DNA of 64,000 bases from the NCBI GenBank assembly GCA_037190805.1, contig JBBCJR010000020.1, positions 1-64,000 of the forward strand. Direction: 5' to 3'. The translations under genes were made by a program, and so were the position numbers. Position 1 is the first letter of the stretch, and every line of letters begins with the position of its first letter. Origin of the DNA: JBBCJR01 sp037190805 (GTDB taxonomy: Bacteria; Pseudomonadota; Alphaproteobacteria; Sphingomonadales; Sphingomonadaceae). This document shows, in pieces, positions 17,146 to 27,521 of this stretch. The notes under the pieces were generated by a model. It saw only the letters and a list, made by a program, of their open reading frames with translations, ran no database searches and was not told the origin of the DNA.

Positions 17146-18339
17146 TCAGGCGGCGAGCGGCTGGCCGTTCTCGTCGATGTTCAGCGCTTTCAGGATGGCC
17201 TGCAGCTTGGCGGAGGTTTCGTCGGCTTCTTCGGCCGGGTTCGACCCGTCGACGATGCCGGCACCGGCAAATATCCGCGCGCGATGTCCGCTGACCTCGG
17301 CGCAGCGCAGGGAGACGTACCAGGCGCCGTCGCCCGCCCGATCCGTCCACCCCACCGCACCCGCATAGAAGCCGCGGTCATAGCCCTCCAGCTGCGGGAT
17401 CAGTGCGGCGGCCCGGTCACGGGGGGTGCCACCAACCGCAGGCGTGGGGTGGAGGAGCGCAGCCAGTTCGGCCGCCGATACCCTGTCGGGATGTTTCAGC
17501 CTGCCGGTAATCTGGGTGCCCAGATGCCACATGGTACGGGTCGACACCATCACGGGTCGTTCGGGCGCGACAAGGTCGCTGCACAGCGGTGCGAGACGGT
17601 CGAGAATTGCTTCGACTACCCAGCGATGCTCGCGCCGATCCTTGTCCGACCGCATCAGGGCGGTGGCGGACGCGCGATCCTCGATCGCGTCGGTACTGCG
17701 ACGGGATGAGCCGGCGAGCGGATAGGAGCGGATCGCCTCGCCGGTCTTGGAGATCAGCAGTTCCGGCGTCGCGCCGACCAGATGACGGGGCCGATTGTCC
17801 GCGCCGTGGTCGAGGGGGGTCAGGAACCGCACTGCGCCCGGATCCCCGGTCAGCCGGGCCGACAGCGCCAGGACGTCGATCGGAGCATCTGATTCCAGCA
17901 CTAGGCTGCGGGACAGGACGATCTTGTCCAACGGCGCGCCGTCGCGATGCGAAGCGGTGATGATCTCGAGGGCGCGGGCCACGGCCCGCTGATAGTCTGC
18001 CCGGCTGGGCTCGGCCGTGACTCTCCAGGCCTGCCGCGCCGGGGGGGCGGCTGCCTTCAGGGCCCAGGGAATGTCGGATGCGGTTTCCGGCTGGAACAGG
18101 CAATCGTCCGCCGCCCGATCGAACGGGAGAGCACCAACCAGCAAGTCCGGGACTTGGGTCCCCCCTCGCTCGTTGGCAAAGAATGCGCTGACCCGCTCCG
18201 CCAGCGTATCGGCCGGTCCTGGCGTCAGGCGCTGACGCAGCCCGCTGGCAAACAGTTGCGAGTCCGCCGCCGCCAGCGCGAAAATCCACGGCGTTGCGCG
18301 AGCTAAGGTCGCCTCATAGTCATCGAGCATCAGTTTCAC
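17146..18339 (-). CDS. isochorismate synthase, 397 aa
   Basis: The anthranilate/isochorismate synthase fold is complete: DKIVLSRSLVL, ATPELLIS, SYPLAGSSRR, DKDRREHRWVVEAI, HPTPAVGGTPRDRA and GFYAGAVGW near the C-terminus. It converts chorismate to isochorismate, a first step towards catecholate siderophores or menaquinone. No other siderophore or menaquinone gene is in the window. GTG 18,339 or ATG 18,330 can start it. A Fur-box-like sequence lies 136 bases upstream. Confidence 0.85.
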   Translation of the reverse strand: MKLMLDDYEATLARATPWIFALAAADSQLFASGLRQRLTPGPADTLAERVSAFFANERGGTQVPDLLVGALPFDRAADDCLFQPETASDIPWALKAAAPPARQAWRVTAEPSRADYQRAVARALEIITASHRDGAPLDKIVLSRSLVLESDAPIDVLALSARLTGDPGAVRFLTPLDHGADNRPRHLVGATPELLISKTGEAIRSYPLAGSSRRSTDAIEDRASATALMRSDKDRREHRWVVEAILDRLAPLCSDLVAPERPVMVSTRTMWHLGTQITGRLKHPDRVSAAELAALLHPTPAVGGTPRDRAAALIPQLEGYDRGFYAGAVGWTDRAGDGAWYVSLRCAEVSGHRARIFAGAGIVDGSNPAEEADETSAKLQAILKALNIDENGQPLAA

Positions 18340-18474
18340 CGTGCGGCCAATGCATCGAGAGAGGGGAGGGACGCCAACGGGGCTCCGGGCCGGGTCGAAT
18401 GGAACGACCGTATAGCGGCCCTGAACCGACTGCCCATAAAGGCCGCTTGCATCACATATCCTTCCGGCTATCTA

Positions 18475-18495
18475 TGAGACTGGTTCTCATTCTCA
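18475..18495. promoter_or_regulatory. possible Fur box
   Basis: The sequence TGAGACTGGTTCTCATTCTCA contains the inverted pair TGAGACT/GTTCTCA with a one-base centre, plus a third TTCTCA half-site, close to the Fur consensus. It lies between the isochorismate synthase gene and the response regulator gene and could serve either, but iron control fits the former. Confidence 0.5.
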
Positions 18496-18601
18496 AGTCA
18501 GGTTGCCGTTAGCTTGGGAAACATTCGCGTAAGATGACGACAACATTAAATCCGTCGTGGAGTGCCTCCCCGCGCCACGCTGCCGGTGTGGAGGTGGTGC
18601 G

Positions 18602-19279
18602 ATGAAGATGCTGGTTGTGGAGGATGACCCCCGGACCCGCAGTTTCATCGTGCAGGGTATGCGACAGAGCGGGCATATCGTCGATGAGGCCGAGGATGGC
18701 CCCGCCGGTCTCGATCTGGCGCTGGTTGACACCTACGACGTACTGGTCGTCGACAGGATGCTGCCGGGCTGCTCGGGCCTTGATGTGGTGCGGGCGGTGC
18801 GTGCGCAGGGGATCGCCACGCCGTGCCTGATCCTGACTGCCGTGGGCGCGGTCGAGGATCGTGTGGAGGGCCTCAACGCCGGGGCGGACGATTATCTGGT
18901 GAAACCCTTCGCGTTCAGCGAATTGCTGGCACGCCTGCAGGCGCTGGAACGGCGTCCCCCCTTGTCGCGTCAGCCCGATCGGCTGCGCGTGGGGGACCTG
19001 GAGGTCGATCCGGTCGCCCATCGCGTGACTCGCGCCGGCCGGCCGATCGTCCTCACCTCGCACGAGTTCAAGCTGATCGACTATCTGGCGCGCCGCGCTG
19101 GCCAGGTGGTGACGCGGACGATGCTGCTCGAGGCGCTGTGGGGATTTCATTTCGATCCCCGCACCAATATCGTCGATGCTCATATCAGCCGCCTCAGGGC
19201 CAAGATCGATCGCGATTTCGATGTCGAGCTGATCCGTACCGTCCGAGGGGTCGGATATGTCCTCCAGCAGCCCGAATAG
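18602..19279 (+). CDS. OmpR/PhoB-type response regulator, 225 aa
   Basis: ATG 18,602 follows a GGAGG site. The receiver domain has acidic pair VVEDD, phospho-acceptor Asp51 (VVVDRM) and Lys in LVKPFAF. The C-terminal winged helix (from about 125: RVGDLEVDPVAHRV...LTSHEFKLIDYL...RGVGYVL) is of the OmpR type. It overlaps the sensor gene by 23 bases, so the pair forms an operon. Target genes are unknown. Confidence 0.93.
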   Translation: MKMLVVEDDPRTRSFIVQGMRQSGHIVDEAEDGPAGLDLALVDTYDVLVVDRMLPGCSGLDVVRAVRAQGIATPCLILTAVGAVEDRVEGLNAGADDYLVKPFAFSELLARLQALERRPPLSRQPDRLRVGDLEVDPVAHRVTRAGRPIVLTSHEFKLIDYLARRAGQVVTRTMLLEALWGFHFDPRTNIVDAHISRLRAKIDRDFDVELIRTVRGVGYVLQQPE

Positions 19280-20651
19280 GGTCAGCCTCGGGGCCTTGTG
19301 GTCGACTGCCAGCCTGCGCCTCGCGCTGGCGTTTTCGGCCCTCTTCGGCCTGGGTGGAGCGGTGCTGTTCGTTGGCGTGGACTTCGGATTGATCCGGTTC
19401 GCCGAGGCGGAAGTGCGCGCCGCGCTCAATCACCAGATGGATATCATGCATGACGATGTCGAGCGCCTGGGCCCGGATGGCGTCGTCGAGATGCTCGAAT
19501 CCCAGGCCCATAATCGCGAGGCACGCCGTTATCTGTTTCTGGTTGTCACACCGAACGGACGTGCGTTTTCCAACGGTTTGACCCGTGCCGCCGTCAACAA
19601 TGAGGGCTTTCGCCACAATCAGGCCAGCAAGCCGCGCGCCGCGCGCTGGCCGGACCAGCGACCCAACATGCTGATCCTGAGCCATACCGAGCCGGATGGG
19701 ACTTTGCTCGCCATCGGCCGCGATACCCAGCATCTCGATGAGTTGCGCGGTGGCATTCGCGCCTTTGCCCTCTGGGGCGGCCTGGCGGTGATCGCATTGG
19801 CCCTGCTGGCCGGGCTCTCCATGGGTTATCTGTTCCTGCGCCGGCTGGATGGCGTCAACCGCACCGTCGAAAGGATCATTTCCGGCGATGCCGCTGAGCG
19901 CCTCCCCGCTATCGGCTTCGGGCGGGAGTTCGACGACCTGGCACGCAATCTCAACCGCATGCTCGATCGTCAGGAAGCGACGATGGATGCGCTCAAGACC
20001 GTGTCCGAGGGCATTGCCCACGATCTACGGACCCCTCTCGGCCGGCTCCGCAACCGGCTCGAGGAGGTCGAAGCCGCTGCTGACGACCCGGTCAAGTGGC
20101 AGTCAGGGATCGACCTGGCGGTTCAGGAAATCAATCAGATCACGGATTTATTCGAATCTCTTCTGGTCCTGTCCCAGGTCGAGGGGGGAAGGGTGACGTC
20201 CCGTTTGGCGATGGTCGATGTCGTCGACCTTCTCAATAGCGTGGGCGAAATCTACCGCCCGGTGATCGAGGATGCCGGCGGCAGGTTGCGGATCGCGGGC
20301 GCCGGACCCTTGATGGTCAGGGGTGACGCGGCCCTTCTTACCCAGGCGCTGTCAAATTTGATCGAGAACGCGATGGTCCATGGCGGCGTGCCGCCGGTCA
20401 TCGCCCTGGACGGCGAGCGCGCCGGTGATCGCATCCGCCTGTCCGTGGCGGACCAGGGCGCCGGTATCCCGCCCGAGGAGCGCGAGAAGGTGCTGCAACG
20501 CTTCTACCGCATGGATCGCAGTCGGTCGCGCCCGGGCTCCGGTCTTGGCCTGGCGATGGGCGCCGCCGTGGCGAAATTGCACGATGGATCACTGGCGCTG
20601 AGTGATAACGCGCCGGGGCTGAAGGTGGTATTGGACCTCCCGGCGGCGTGA
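19257..20651 (+). CDS. HAMP-type sensor histidine kinase, 464 aa
   Basis: Two membrane spans (about 18-42 and 165-190) enclose a periplasmic sensor of about 120 residues. A HAMP segment follows, then HisKA with His255 (GIAHDLRTPLGRLRNRLEE), N box NLIENAMVHGG, G1 DQGAGIPPEER and G2 GSGLGLAM. Architecture and overlap with the regulator gene identify it as that regulator's partner. The stimulus cannot be read from the sequence. Confidence 0.93.
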   Translation: MSSSSPNRVSLGALWSTASLRLALAFSALFGLGGAVLFVGVDFGLIRFAEAEVRAALNHQMDIMHDDVERLGPDGVVEMLESQAHNREARRYLFLVVTPNGRAFSNGLTRAAVNNEGFRHNQASKPRAARWPDQRPNMLILSHTEPDGTLLAIGRDTQHLDELRGGIRAFALWGGLAVIALALLAGLSMGYLFLRRLDGVNRTVERIISGDAAERLPAIGFGREFDDLARNLNRMLDRQEATMDALKTVSEGIAHDLRTPLGRLRNRLEEVEAAADDPVKWQSGIDLAVQEINQITDLFESLLVLSQVEGGRVTSRLAMVDVVDLLNSVGEIYRPVIEDAGGRLRIAGAGPLMVRGDAALLTQALSNLIENAMVHGGVPPVIALDGERAGDRIRLSVADQGAGIPPEEREKVLQRFYRMDRSRSRPGSGLGLAMGAAVAKLHDGSLALSDNAPGLKVVLDLPAA

Positions 20652-20853
20652 TCGAAATGCTTGGCCGGTGCCAGCGTGATGTGTGCATCGGTACTCGGCA
20701 TCCACCAAAGGCGAGCGCAATTGCCGATGATATACTGATGAATTCTTGACTTCTGTAGCGCTGGCAACAGTTTATGCCTTAACTAAACGAAAACGGGGTG
20801 ACTGATAAATAAAGTCGGGTAGGCTTTGCGTTGTGTGTCGAGGTGTGTGAGGC

Positions 20854-21231
20854 ATGAACAGAACTGTTTTCTGGGCTGACCATAAATCACAACCGGACGC
20901 CCGGCGGTGCGGTATCGTTGATTTCGTGCCTGCCACCATCCTGCTGGCGGTGCTGATCATTGCGCTGGCCGTGATCTATGTTTCGCAGGCTGATGACGAT
21001 GATCAGTATCTGATCGTTGCGCCCATCGGCTGGTCGATGGCTCGCACCTTGAATCTAGCCGTTTCCAATGATGCGCGATTGGTGAAGCCGGGCCGTTGGT
21101 CCAACACGGCATTCGTCATCTCGCCCCGCACGGACTTTGCAAGCACGGCGCGTGCCGCCGGCGCATGGCTGGTCCTGCCGGTGCCTGCGGCGTGGGATTG
21201 CGGTGGCGCGGATGAAAGGGCAGCTCTGTGA
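20854..21231 (+). CDS. hypothetical single-span membrane protein, 125 aa
   Basis: A hydrophobic segment at about 26-44 (ATILLAVLIIALAVIYV) is followed by an acidic cluster DDDD and a soluble domain with IVAPIGWSMARTL and LPVPAAWDCGG. Its stop overlaps the start of the hybrid kinase, so it is probably an accessory periplasmic sensor for it. No family recognised. Confidence 0.7.
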   Translation: MNRTVFWADHKSQPDARRCGIVDFVPATILLAVLIIALAVIYVSQADDDDQYLIVAPIGWSMARTLNLAVSNDARLVKPGRWSNTAFVISPRTDFASTARAAGAWLVLPVPAAWDCGGADERAAL

Positions 21232-24056
21232 TCGTCGAACTCGACACGTTGCGCTGGCGGTTCAGCCGCTTTCTGCTGATCCTGTTCTGGGCGCATGTAC
21301 CGCTGCTGGGAGCAGTCGCTTGGCTCATGGGCGATTCGCCTGCCTACGCGCTTGCCGCCGCGCTTCTTGCCGGGGTCTATCATCTGACGTGGTGGCGCAA
21401 CGGCATCGCGCCGGCAACGCGCTATCTGTCGGCCGTCGCACTGATGGCGGAACCAGCCATCCTGCTCCTCCTGCTGCGCGGGCATGCGTGGCAGATGGAC
21501 ATGCACATGTATTTCTTCGCGATGCTGGCGTTGACGGTCGCCTGGTGCGATCGCTGGACCATCCTGGTCGCGGCGACCACGGTGGCCCTGCATCATCTGC
21601 TGCTGCTTTACCTCCTGCCCTATGCGGTGTTCCCGGCTGACGGTGATCTGCCGCGCGTCCTGCTCCATGCCGCGATCGTCGCCTTTCAGACGGTGGCGCT
21701 GGTGTGGTTCAGCAATATGCTGGTCTCCAGTTTTCACCGGATCGACAGGATGCGGCAGGAGATTCTGGTCAAGAACGAGGCCCTGGAAGAACGCACCCGC
21801 GAGGCGGAGGCCGCCAGCAAGGCCAAGAGCATGTTCCTGGCTAATATGAGCCACGAGATCCGGACGCCGATGAATGCCATCCTCGGCTTCTGTCATCTCG
21901 TCGCCCGGACCGACCTGAACGACAAGCAGCGCGATTACGTGACCAAAATAAATGGCGCGGCCGTGTCATTGCTACGCCTGATCAACGACATACTGGATTT
22001 TTCGAAGAACGATGCCGGCAAGCTGACGCTGGAGGTGCGTCCCTTCGATCTCAGGGCGGCGGTCGCCAGCCAGATCCAGCTGGTCGCTGCCGACGCGGCG
22101 GCAAAGGGCGTCGAAACGGTGTCCGAAATCGATCCCGCCTTGCCCAAGGTGCTGGTCGGTGATGAGCTGCGTTTCAACCAGGTGCTGCTGAATCTGCTCA
22201 GCAACGCGATCAAATTCTCCAGCCAGGGTCGGGTCACCGTTGGCGTTTCTGTGGCCGGCGCCGAAAAGGATGGCGTGCGGCTGGAAATGTTCGTCCGTGA
22301 CAACGGCGTGGGCATTCCCGCCGATCAGCAGGCGGGACTGTTCAATTCCTTCACGCAGGCCGACAGTTCGACGACCCGCAAGTTCGGCGGCACGGGTCTC
22401 GGCCTCGCGATCTGCCGCCAGATCGTCGAGCAGATGGACGGCGCAATCCGTGTCGACAGCGCGCCCGGCCAGGGCAGCACCTTCACCTGTCACTTCGTTC
22501 TCGCGAAGGATGAGGTGGAGGCCAGGGCCGAGGTGAAGCCGAGCGCGCGTGTTCAGAAACTCAGAATACTGGCGGCCGACGACAATCCAGCCGCACGCCA
22601 GATCATGCAGGAAATCTTCGAGCAGTGGGGCATGGCCATCGACCTTGTGGCCTCCGGCCAGGAAGCGATCGCCGCTTGCCGCGATGCTGCCGAACGCGGA
22701 CAGGGCTATGATCTCGTGCTGCTCGACTGGAAGATGCCAGGCATGGACGGTGTCGAGACGGTCAGGTTGCTGCACGAGACGCAGCGGCTGCCGCGAGTTC
22801 CGGCGATCCTCATCGTGACCGCCTACGGCACCGACGATCTCGTCACCCAGGCGGGCAGCACCGGCATTTCCGCTTTCCTGTCGAAGCCGATTGATCCGCG
22901 CGCTCTGCTGGACGCCATCAATACCCTGTTTCCGGTCATCGACGAACACACGCGCCAGGGGGAACGGGACTCGCGGCCCGATGTCGTGGAGCCCGCCTTG
23001 CCAGTGGTTGCCGACAATCTGCGGGGGCTGCGCGTGCTGTTGGTGGAGGACAACGACATCAACCGCGAAATTGCCATGGAGCTTCTGACCGACGCTGGCC
23101 TGACCGTCGATTGTGCCGAAAACGGACGGGTCGCCTGTGAACGGGTGGAGGCCAACGGCAAGGATTACGCCGCGATCCTGATGGACGTGCAGATGCCCGA
23201 GATGGACGGCATCGAGGCGACCCGGATCATTCGCGCCAGCTGGAATAGCGACAAGCTGCCGATCATCGCAATGACCGCCCACGCGTTCGAGGAGGAGCGG
23301 CAACGCTGCTTCTCGGTCGGCATGAACGACCATGTCGCGAAGCCCGTTGATCCGCTCCTGCTGACAGCGGCGCTCAATCGCTGGCTCAAGCCACGCGCTG
23401 GCGTGCGCGAGGTGGTGGCAACCGTGGCGGCCGTGTCATCCGATATGTTGCCCCGCCAGCTGCCGCCGTTCAATATAGAGGCGGCGCTGAAGCGGGTGAA
23501 CGGCAAGGAAGCCTTGCTGCGCAAGTTGATACTCAATTTCGCCGATACCTATGCAGAGGTGGGGTCCGAGCTCCGGACGCAGATTTCGGCCGGGATGCTG
23601 GTGGAGGCGCGGCGATTGGCCCATAGTCTGAAGGGCGTGGCTGGATCGCTGGAGCTTGATGGGGTGCAAGCGGCTGCCGCTCATGTAGAACGATTGCTGG
23701 CGGAAGGCCGTGCCAACGAGGCGCTAGCCGAATTGGACGATCTTGCCGCGATGATCGGCCCGGCGGTCAATGCTGCTCGCAGTCTTGGGGCATCTCCGGA
23801 CGCTCAGCTTGCCGAGCCGGGCGCCGTGGCACGCGACGCCGCAGCCGTGGAGCAGACGCGGACAAGGTTGCAGGATCTGATCGGTCGTCGCAGCCTTGCC
23901 GCCCGGCGGGCGTTCGACGACCTAGCTTCGGCGATGGGCATGACCGCATCCGAACGGTCCGCCCATCCGCTTCATCAGGCGCTGCAGAACCTCGACTATG
24001 ACGCGGCCCTTGCCCTGATGGCGACGGCGTTCAATGTTGATGAGGAAGTGTCGTGA
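21228..24056 (+). CDS. hybrid histidine kinase with two receivers and Hpt, 942 aa
   Basis: GTG 21,228 overlaps the previous stop. Domains in order: six or so membrane helices (about 15-170), HisKA ([19 protein letters not shown]), ATPase ([34 protein letters not shown]), receiver 1 ([10 protein letters not shown], Asp in [11 protein letters not shown]), receiver 2 ([22 protein letters not shown]) and a C-terminal Hpt domain ([12 protein letters not shown]). All phosphorelay residues are intact. The response regulator/cyclase follows with an ATGA-type overlap and is the likely output. Confidence 0.93.
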   Translation: MIVELDTLRWRFSRFLLILFWAHVPLLGAVAWLMGDSPAYALAAALLAGVYHLTWWRNGIAPATRYLSAVALMAEPAILLLLLRGHAWQMDMHMYFFAMLALTVAWCDRWTILVAATTVALHHLLLLYLLPYAVFPADGDLPRVLLHAAIVAFQTVALVWFSNMLVSSFHRIDRMRQEILVKNEALEERTREAEAASKAKSMFLANMSHEIRTPMNAILGFCHLVARTDLNDKQRDYVTKINGAAVSLLRLINDILDFSKNDAGKLTLEVRPFDLRAAVASQIQLVAADAAAKGVETVSEIDPALPKVLVGDELRFNQVLLNLLSNAIKFSSQGRVTVGVSVAGAEKDGVRLEMFVRDNGVGIPADQQAGLFNSFTQADSSTTRKFGGTGLGLAICRQIVEQMDGAIRVDSAPGQGSTFTCHFVLAKDEVEARAEVKPSARVQKLRILAADDNPAARQIMQEIFEQWGMAIDLVASGQEAIAACRDAAERGQGYDLVLLDWKMPGMDGVETVRLLHETQRLPRVPAILIVTAYGTDDLVTQAGSTGISAFLSKPIDPRALLDAINTLFPVIDEHTRQGERDSRPDVVEPALPVVADNLRGLRVLLVEDNDINREIAMELLTDAGLTVDCAENGRVACERVEANGKDYAAILMDVQMPEMDGIEATRIIRASWNSDKLPIIAMTAHAFEEERQRCFSVGMNDHVAKPVDPLLLTAALNRWLKPRAGVREVVATVAAVSSDMLPRQLPPFNIEAALKRVNGKEALLRKLILNFADTYAEVGSELRTQISAGMLVEARRLAHSLKGVAGSLELDGVQAAAAHVERLLAEGRANEALAELDDLAAMIGPAVNAARSLGASPDAQLAEPGAVARDAAAVEQTRTRLQDLIGRRSLAARRAFDDLASAMGMTASERSAHPLHQALQNLDYDAALALMATAFNVDEEVS

Positions 24057-25009
24057 CGTCTCGGCCCACCGTCCTGATCGTCGATGACGATATCGCCAAT
24101 ATCGAGATCATGAATGCCGTCCTGGAAGAGGACTATGAGATTTGCTTCGCCATGTCGGGGGAAGAAGCGTTGGAGCGGGTCCGGCAGACGCCACCGGATC
24201 TCGTCCTGCTCGACATCCTGTTGCCGGGAATCGATGGGTTCGAGGTTTGCCAGACGATCAAGCAGGACCTGGCACTGGTCGATATCCCCATCATCTTCAC
24301 GACCGGCCTTGGCGATACGAAGGACGAAATTCGCGGCCTGTCGCTGGGCGCGATCGACTATGTGACCAAACCCATTGAGCCAGTTATCCTGCGCGCCAGG
24401 GTCGCCAACCATGTCGAGCTGAAGCGGCTCCGCGATCAGCTTGCCGATCTCGCGGTCACGGATGCGTTGACCGGGCTGCACAACCGGCGATCGCTCGAGG
24501 GGCGCCTGAAGGTCGAGTGCGCGCGGTTGCAGCGGAATCAGGAGTGGTTGTCGGTCATCATGGTCGACATCGACTTCTTCAAGCAGTTCAACGACACTTA
24601 CGGGCATCCCGCCGGCGACCGCTGCATCGCCATGGTGGCGTCCGCCCTGACCAGAGCCGTGAAACGCGCGAGCGATTTGTCGGCGCGCTATGGCGGCGAG
24701 GAGTTCGCCTGCGTTCTACCGGGTTCCGACGCCGCGACCGCCATGCGTGTCGCAGAAGAAATCCGCTCGCAGATAAAGTCGCTGAATATTCCCCATGAGC
24801 GTTCTGAAATAAGCCCGTTCGTAACCGTCAGCATCGGCTTGGCCAGCGCGCGCTGCGATCGCGAAATGGCACCCACGCGCTGGATCGCGGAAGCCGACAA
24901 GCAACTGTATCTGAGCAAGACCAGTGGTCGAAATCGGATCTCGGTCCAGGAGTTTGGTACATTGGACGGGAACGAGGGCGACAGGGCGATCTGGACCGTC
25001 AATTCCTGA
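24053..25009 (+). CDS. receiver-GGDEF diguanylate cyclase, 318 aa
   Basis: A receiver domain (VLIVDDD; Asp in LLDILLPGIDG; Lys in VTKPIEP) is joined to a GGDEF domain with an active-site motif GGEEF at residues 214-218 and an inhibitory I-site RASD at 205-208, five residues upstream as in active, feedback-controlled cyclases. It should make c-di-GMP on phosphorylation by the upstream hybrid kinase. The Pel cluster begins 6 kb away. Confidence 0.93.
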   Translation: MTSRPTVLIVDDDIANIEIMNAVLEEDYEICFAMSGEEALERVRQTPPDLVLLDILLPGIDGFEVCQTIKQDLALVDIPIIFTTGLGDTKDEIRGLSLGAIDYVTKPIEPVILRARVANHVELKRLRDQLADLAVTDALTGLHNRRSLEGRLKVECARLQRNQEWLSVIMVDIDFFKQFNDTYGHPAGDRCIAMVASALTRAVKRASDLSARYGGEEFACVLPGSDAATAMRVAEEIRSQIKSLNIPHERSEISPFVTVSIGLASARCDREMAPTRWIAEADKQLYLSKTSGRNRISVQEFGTLDGNEGDRAIWTVNS

Positions 25010-25032
25010 CCCGGATACGCAATGGTCGAGAT

Positions 25033-25110
<78 letters not shown>

Positions 25111-25282
25111 ACGCGTTCGACCCTTAGCTTTTGGATCGATTAGCGCAACCCGTTTCACGGGATGCGGGCGAAGGCATGCCCATTATCCTTTAGCGATGTG
25201 AATGTGTTCCAGCTGGCATCGCTGATGCGTTTGCCGGCCTGACTTCAAGGCGGATGGACGTTACAGGGAGAGGAAATCCTGC

Positions 25283-26818
25283 TTGCGAGCGCCCGTCATG
25301 ACCAATCTCTACACTCGCCTGGCCGCCGGCTTTTCGCGTGACGACGCTCGTGTCTTTGCGTGGCTGCCGGACGAATCGACGGTCAGCTATGATGCCCTCG
25401 ACCGACGGTCGGCCCAATATGCGAACGCCTTGTCGACGCTGGGCGTCCGGGTTGGCGACCGGGTTGCCGTGCAGGCCGACAAAAGCATCGACATGCTATT
25501 CCTCTATCTCGGCTGTCTGCGCGCGGGGATAGTGTTTCTGCCGCTCAACCCGGCTTATACGGCGGTCGAACTGGATTATTTCATTCGCGATGCCGAGCCG
25601 GCGCTCGTCGTCTGCACGCCGGGGACACGGGAGGTCGTGTGCGGTCTGGCGACGAGGGCCGGGGTGCCATCCGTCGAAACCCTCGACACGGCGGGTAGTG
25701 GGACTTTGACCGCCCTGGCCGACGCCGCCGCGGAGTGGTTCGACACGGTGAACGTCGACGACGATGCGCTGGCCGCCATCCTTTATACGTCCGGCACGAC
25801 CGGCCGATCGAAGGGCGCGATGCTCAGCCATGGCAATCTTGCGTCCAACGGCCTGACGCTGAAGGAGTATTGGCGGTTCACCGCTGACGATGTGTTGCTT
25901 CACGCCCTGCCGATCTTCCACACCCACGGCCTGTTCGTCGCCACCAATGTGACACTGGCGGCGGGAGCGGGAATGATTTTCCTGCCACAGTTTGACGTCG
26001 AGCAGGTGCTGCGCGCCTTGCCGCGCGCGACGGTCATGATGGGCGTGCCGACCTTCTATATCCGCCTGCTGGGCGATGCGCGCTTCACGCGGGAGAGCGT
26101 CGCCCACATCCGGCTGTTCATCTCCGGTTCGGCGCCGCTGTCGGCGGATATCCACCGTGAGTTCAGCGACCGAACCGGCCATGCCATCCTTGAGCGCTAT
26201 GGCATGACCGAAACCAACATGAACACGTCCAACCCCTATGACGGCGACCGGGTGCCGGGAACGGTCGGGCTGCCGCTGCCGGGCGTATCGATCCGCATCG
26301 CCGATCCCGATAGCGGCCGGGTGCTGCCGGACGGCGAGGTCGGGGTGATCGAAATCGCCGGGCCCAACGTCTTCCAGGGTTATTGGCGGATGCCGGAAAA
26401 GACGGCGGCCGAGTTTCGGGACGGTCATTTCATCTCGGGCGACCTCGGCCTCATCGATGGGCGGGGCTATGTGTCGATCGTCGGGCGGGCCAAGGACCTG
26501 ATCATCTGCGGCGGCTACAATGTTTATCCGGCCGAGGTGGAAGCGGCGCTGGACGAACTGCCCGAGGTGCATGAATCCGCTGTGGTCGGGGTTCCCCACC
26601 CCGACATGGGCGAAGGCGTGGTCGCAGTCGTGGTTCCCCGCGAAGCGGGCTTTGCCGACACCGAGCGCGTGAAGGCGGCGCTTGCCGATCGTCTGGCCCG
26701 TTTCAAGCAACCACGTCACATCGTCTTCGTCTCCGCGCTGCCCAAGAACAGCATGGGAAAAGTGCAGAAGACGGTGTTGCGCGAGCGCTATGGAGATAGT
26801 TTCGGGATCCGGGGCTGA
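25283..26818 (+). CDS. matB: malonyl-CoA synthetase (MatB), 511 aa
   Basis: TTG 25,283 is at good distance from the GGGAGAGG ribosome site; ATG 25,298 (MTNLYTRLAAGF) would give 506 residues. The sequence follows MatB of Rhodopseudomonas closely along its whole length: AILYTSGTTGRSKGAMLSH, ALPIFHTHGLFV, VMMGVPTFY, LERYGMTETNMNTSNPYDG, FISGDLG and KNSMGKVQK with the catalytic Lys. It ligates malonate to CoA for fatty-acid or polyketide use. No decarboxylase gene is adjacent. Confidence 0.93.
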   Translation: MRAPVMTNLYTRLAAGFSRDDARVFAWLPDESTVSYDALDRRSAQYANALSTLGVRVGDRVAVQADKSIDMLFLYLGCLRAGIVFLPLNPAYTAVELDYFIRDAEPALVVCTPGTREVVCGLATRAGVPSVETLDTAGSGTLTALADAAAEWFDTVNVDDDALAAILYTSGTTGRSKGAMLSHGNLASNGLTLKEYWRFTADDVLLHALPIFHTHGLFVATNVTLAAGAGMIFLPQFDVEQVLRALPRATVMMGVPTFYIRLLGDARFTRESVAHIRLFISGSAPLSADIHREFSDRTGHAILERYGMTETNMNTSNPYDGDRVPGTVGLPLPGVSIRIADPDSGRVLPDGEVGVIEIAGPNVFQGYWRMPEKTAAEFRDGHFISGDLGLIDGRGYVSIVGRAKDLIICGGYNVYPAEVEAALDELPEVHESAVVGVPHPDMGEGVVAVVVPREAGFADTERVKAALADRLARFKQPRHIVFVSALPKNSMGKVQKTVLRERYGDSFGIRG

Positions 26819-26864
26819 GCGCGCGTGCGCTTTTACCGGCTCCAGATTTCATCCTTCTTTTCAA

Positions 26865-27470
26865 TCATCTCCCGGGCTTTTCCGGCAGGTCGGCGATATT
26901 CGCGCGGACCACGCTGAATTCGAGCATCACGATGGCCGGGTTCGCCGCCCAGCGGTCGATGTCGGTGCCATGATCGATGTCCCATTGCCGCGCAAAAGCC
27001 GCGCGGGGGCTACGCCACAGGCGCCAGTCGCCAGGGCGGCGCCACAGGCCGGGCAGGACGGTGGCCATGCCTTCCGCGACTGCGGCTTCGTGCGAGATGG
27101 CGTGAAGGCTCTGCATATCGACCCGCTCCACGAGCAGTGTCAGACGGCTGGCCCATTGCGGTAGATGCAGGGCAGGCGCCCACGCCACCTGATCGGGCGG
27201 CGGGGCGTGGCCAGCCGTGTTTGTTCCCTGTCGGTCGCGGCGGGTGCCATCGCCGAACACCACGAAATCGGCTTCACGCACGGGGCTCCAACGTCCCAGC
27301 GCCTCGTGGCGCGCGCCATGACGGCGCGCGGCGAAGGGCTCTTTCACCCACAGGCGGTCGCCCGGCCGGCAGGCGGCCAGCGGTGAGTTGGCCAGCCGCC
27401 GCGCCTGATACTTGCGGCCGGCGATCAGAGCGCGTGTCGCCAGGGTGGAAAAGAGGATCGGCCAGTCCAT
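26865..27470 (-). CDS. phage-type ASCH/PUA-like protein, 201 aa
   Basis: The sequence starts PILFSTLATRALIAGRKYQARRL and has PGDRLWVKEPFA and LPQWASRLTLLVERV, blocks found in phage-encoded ASCH-like proteins thought to bind RNA or modified nucleotides. It sits between matB and the subtilase gene, well outside both prophages, so it may be a leftover of a former phage. The basic middle section is of low complexity. Confidence 0.65.
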   Translation of the reverse strand: MDWPILFSTLATRALIAGRKYQARRLANSPLAACRPGDRLWVKEPFAARRHGARHEALGRWSPVREADFVVFGDGTRRDRQGTNTAGHAPPPDQVAWAPALHLPQWASRLTLLVERVDMQSLHAISHEAAVAEGMATVLPGLWRRPGDWRLWRSPRAAFARQWDIDHGTDIDRWAANPAIVMLEFSVVRANIADLPEKPGR

Positions 27471-27521
27471 CGTTCCAGCCGGAATAGAAAAAGCGAGCTC
27501 GCTGCGCCAGCGCGGCCGCCG

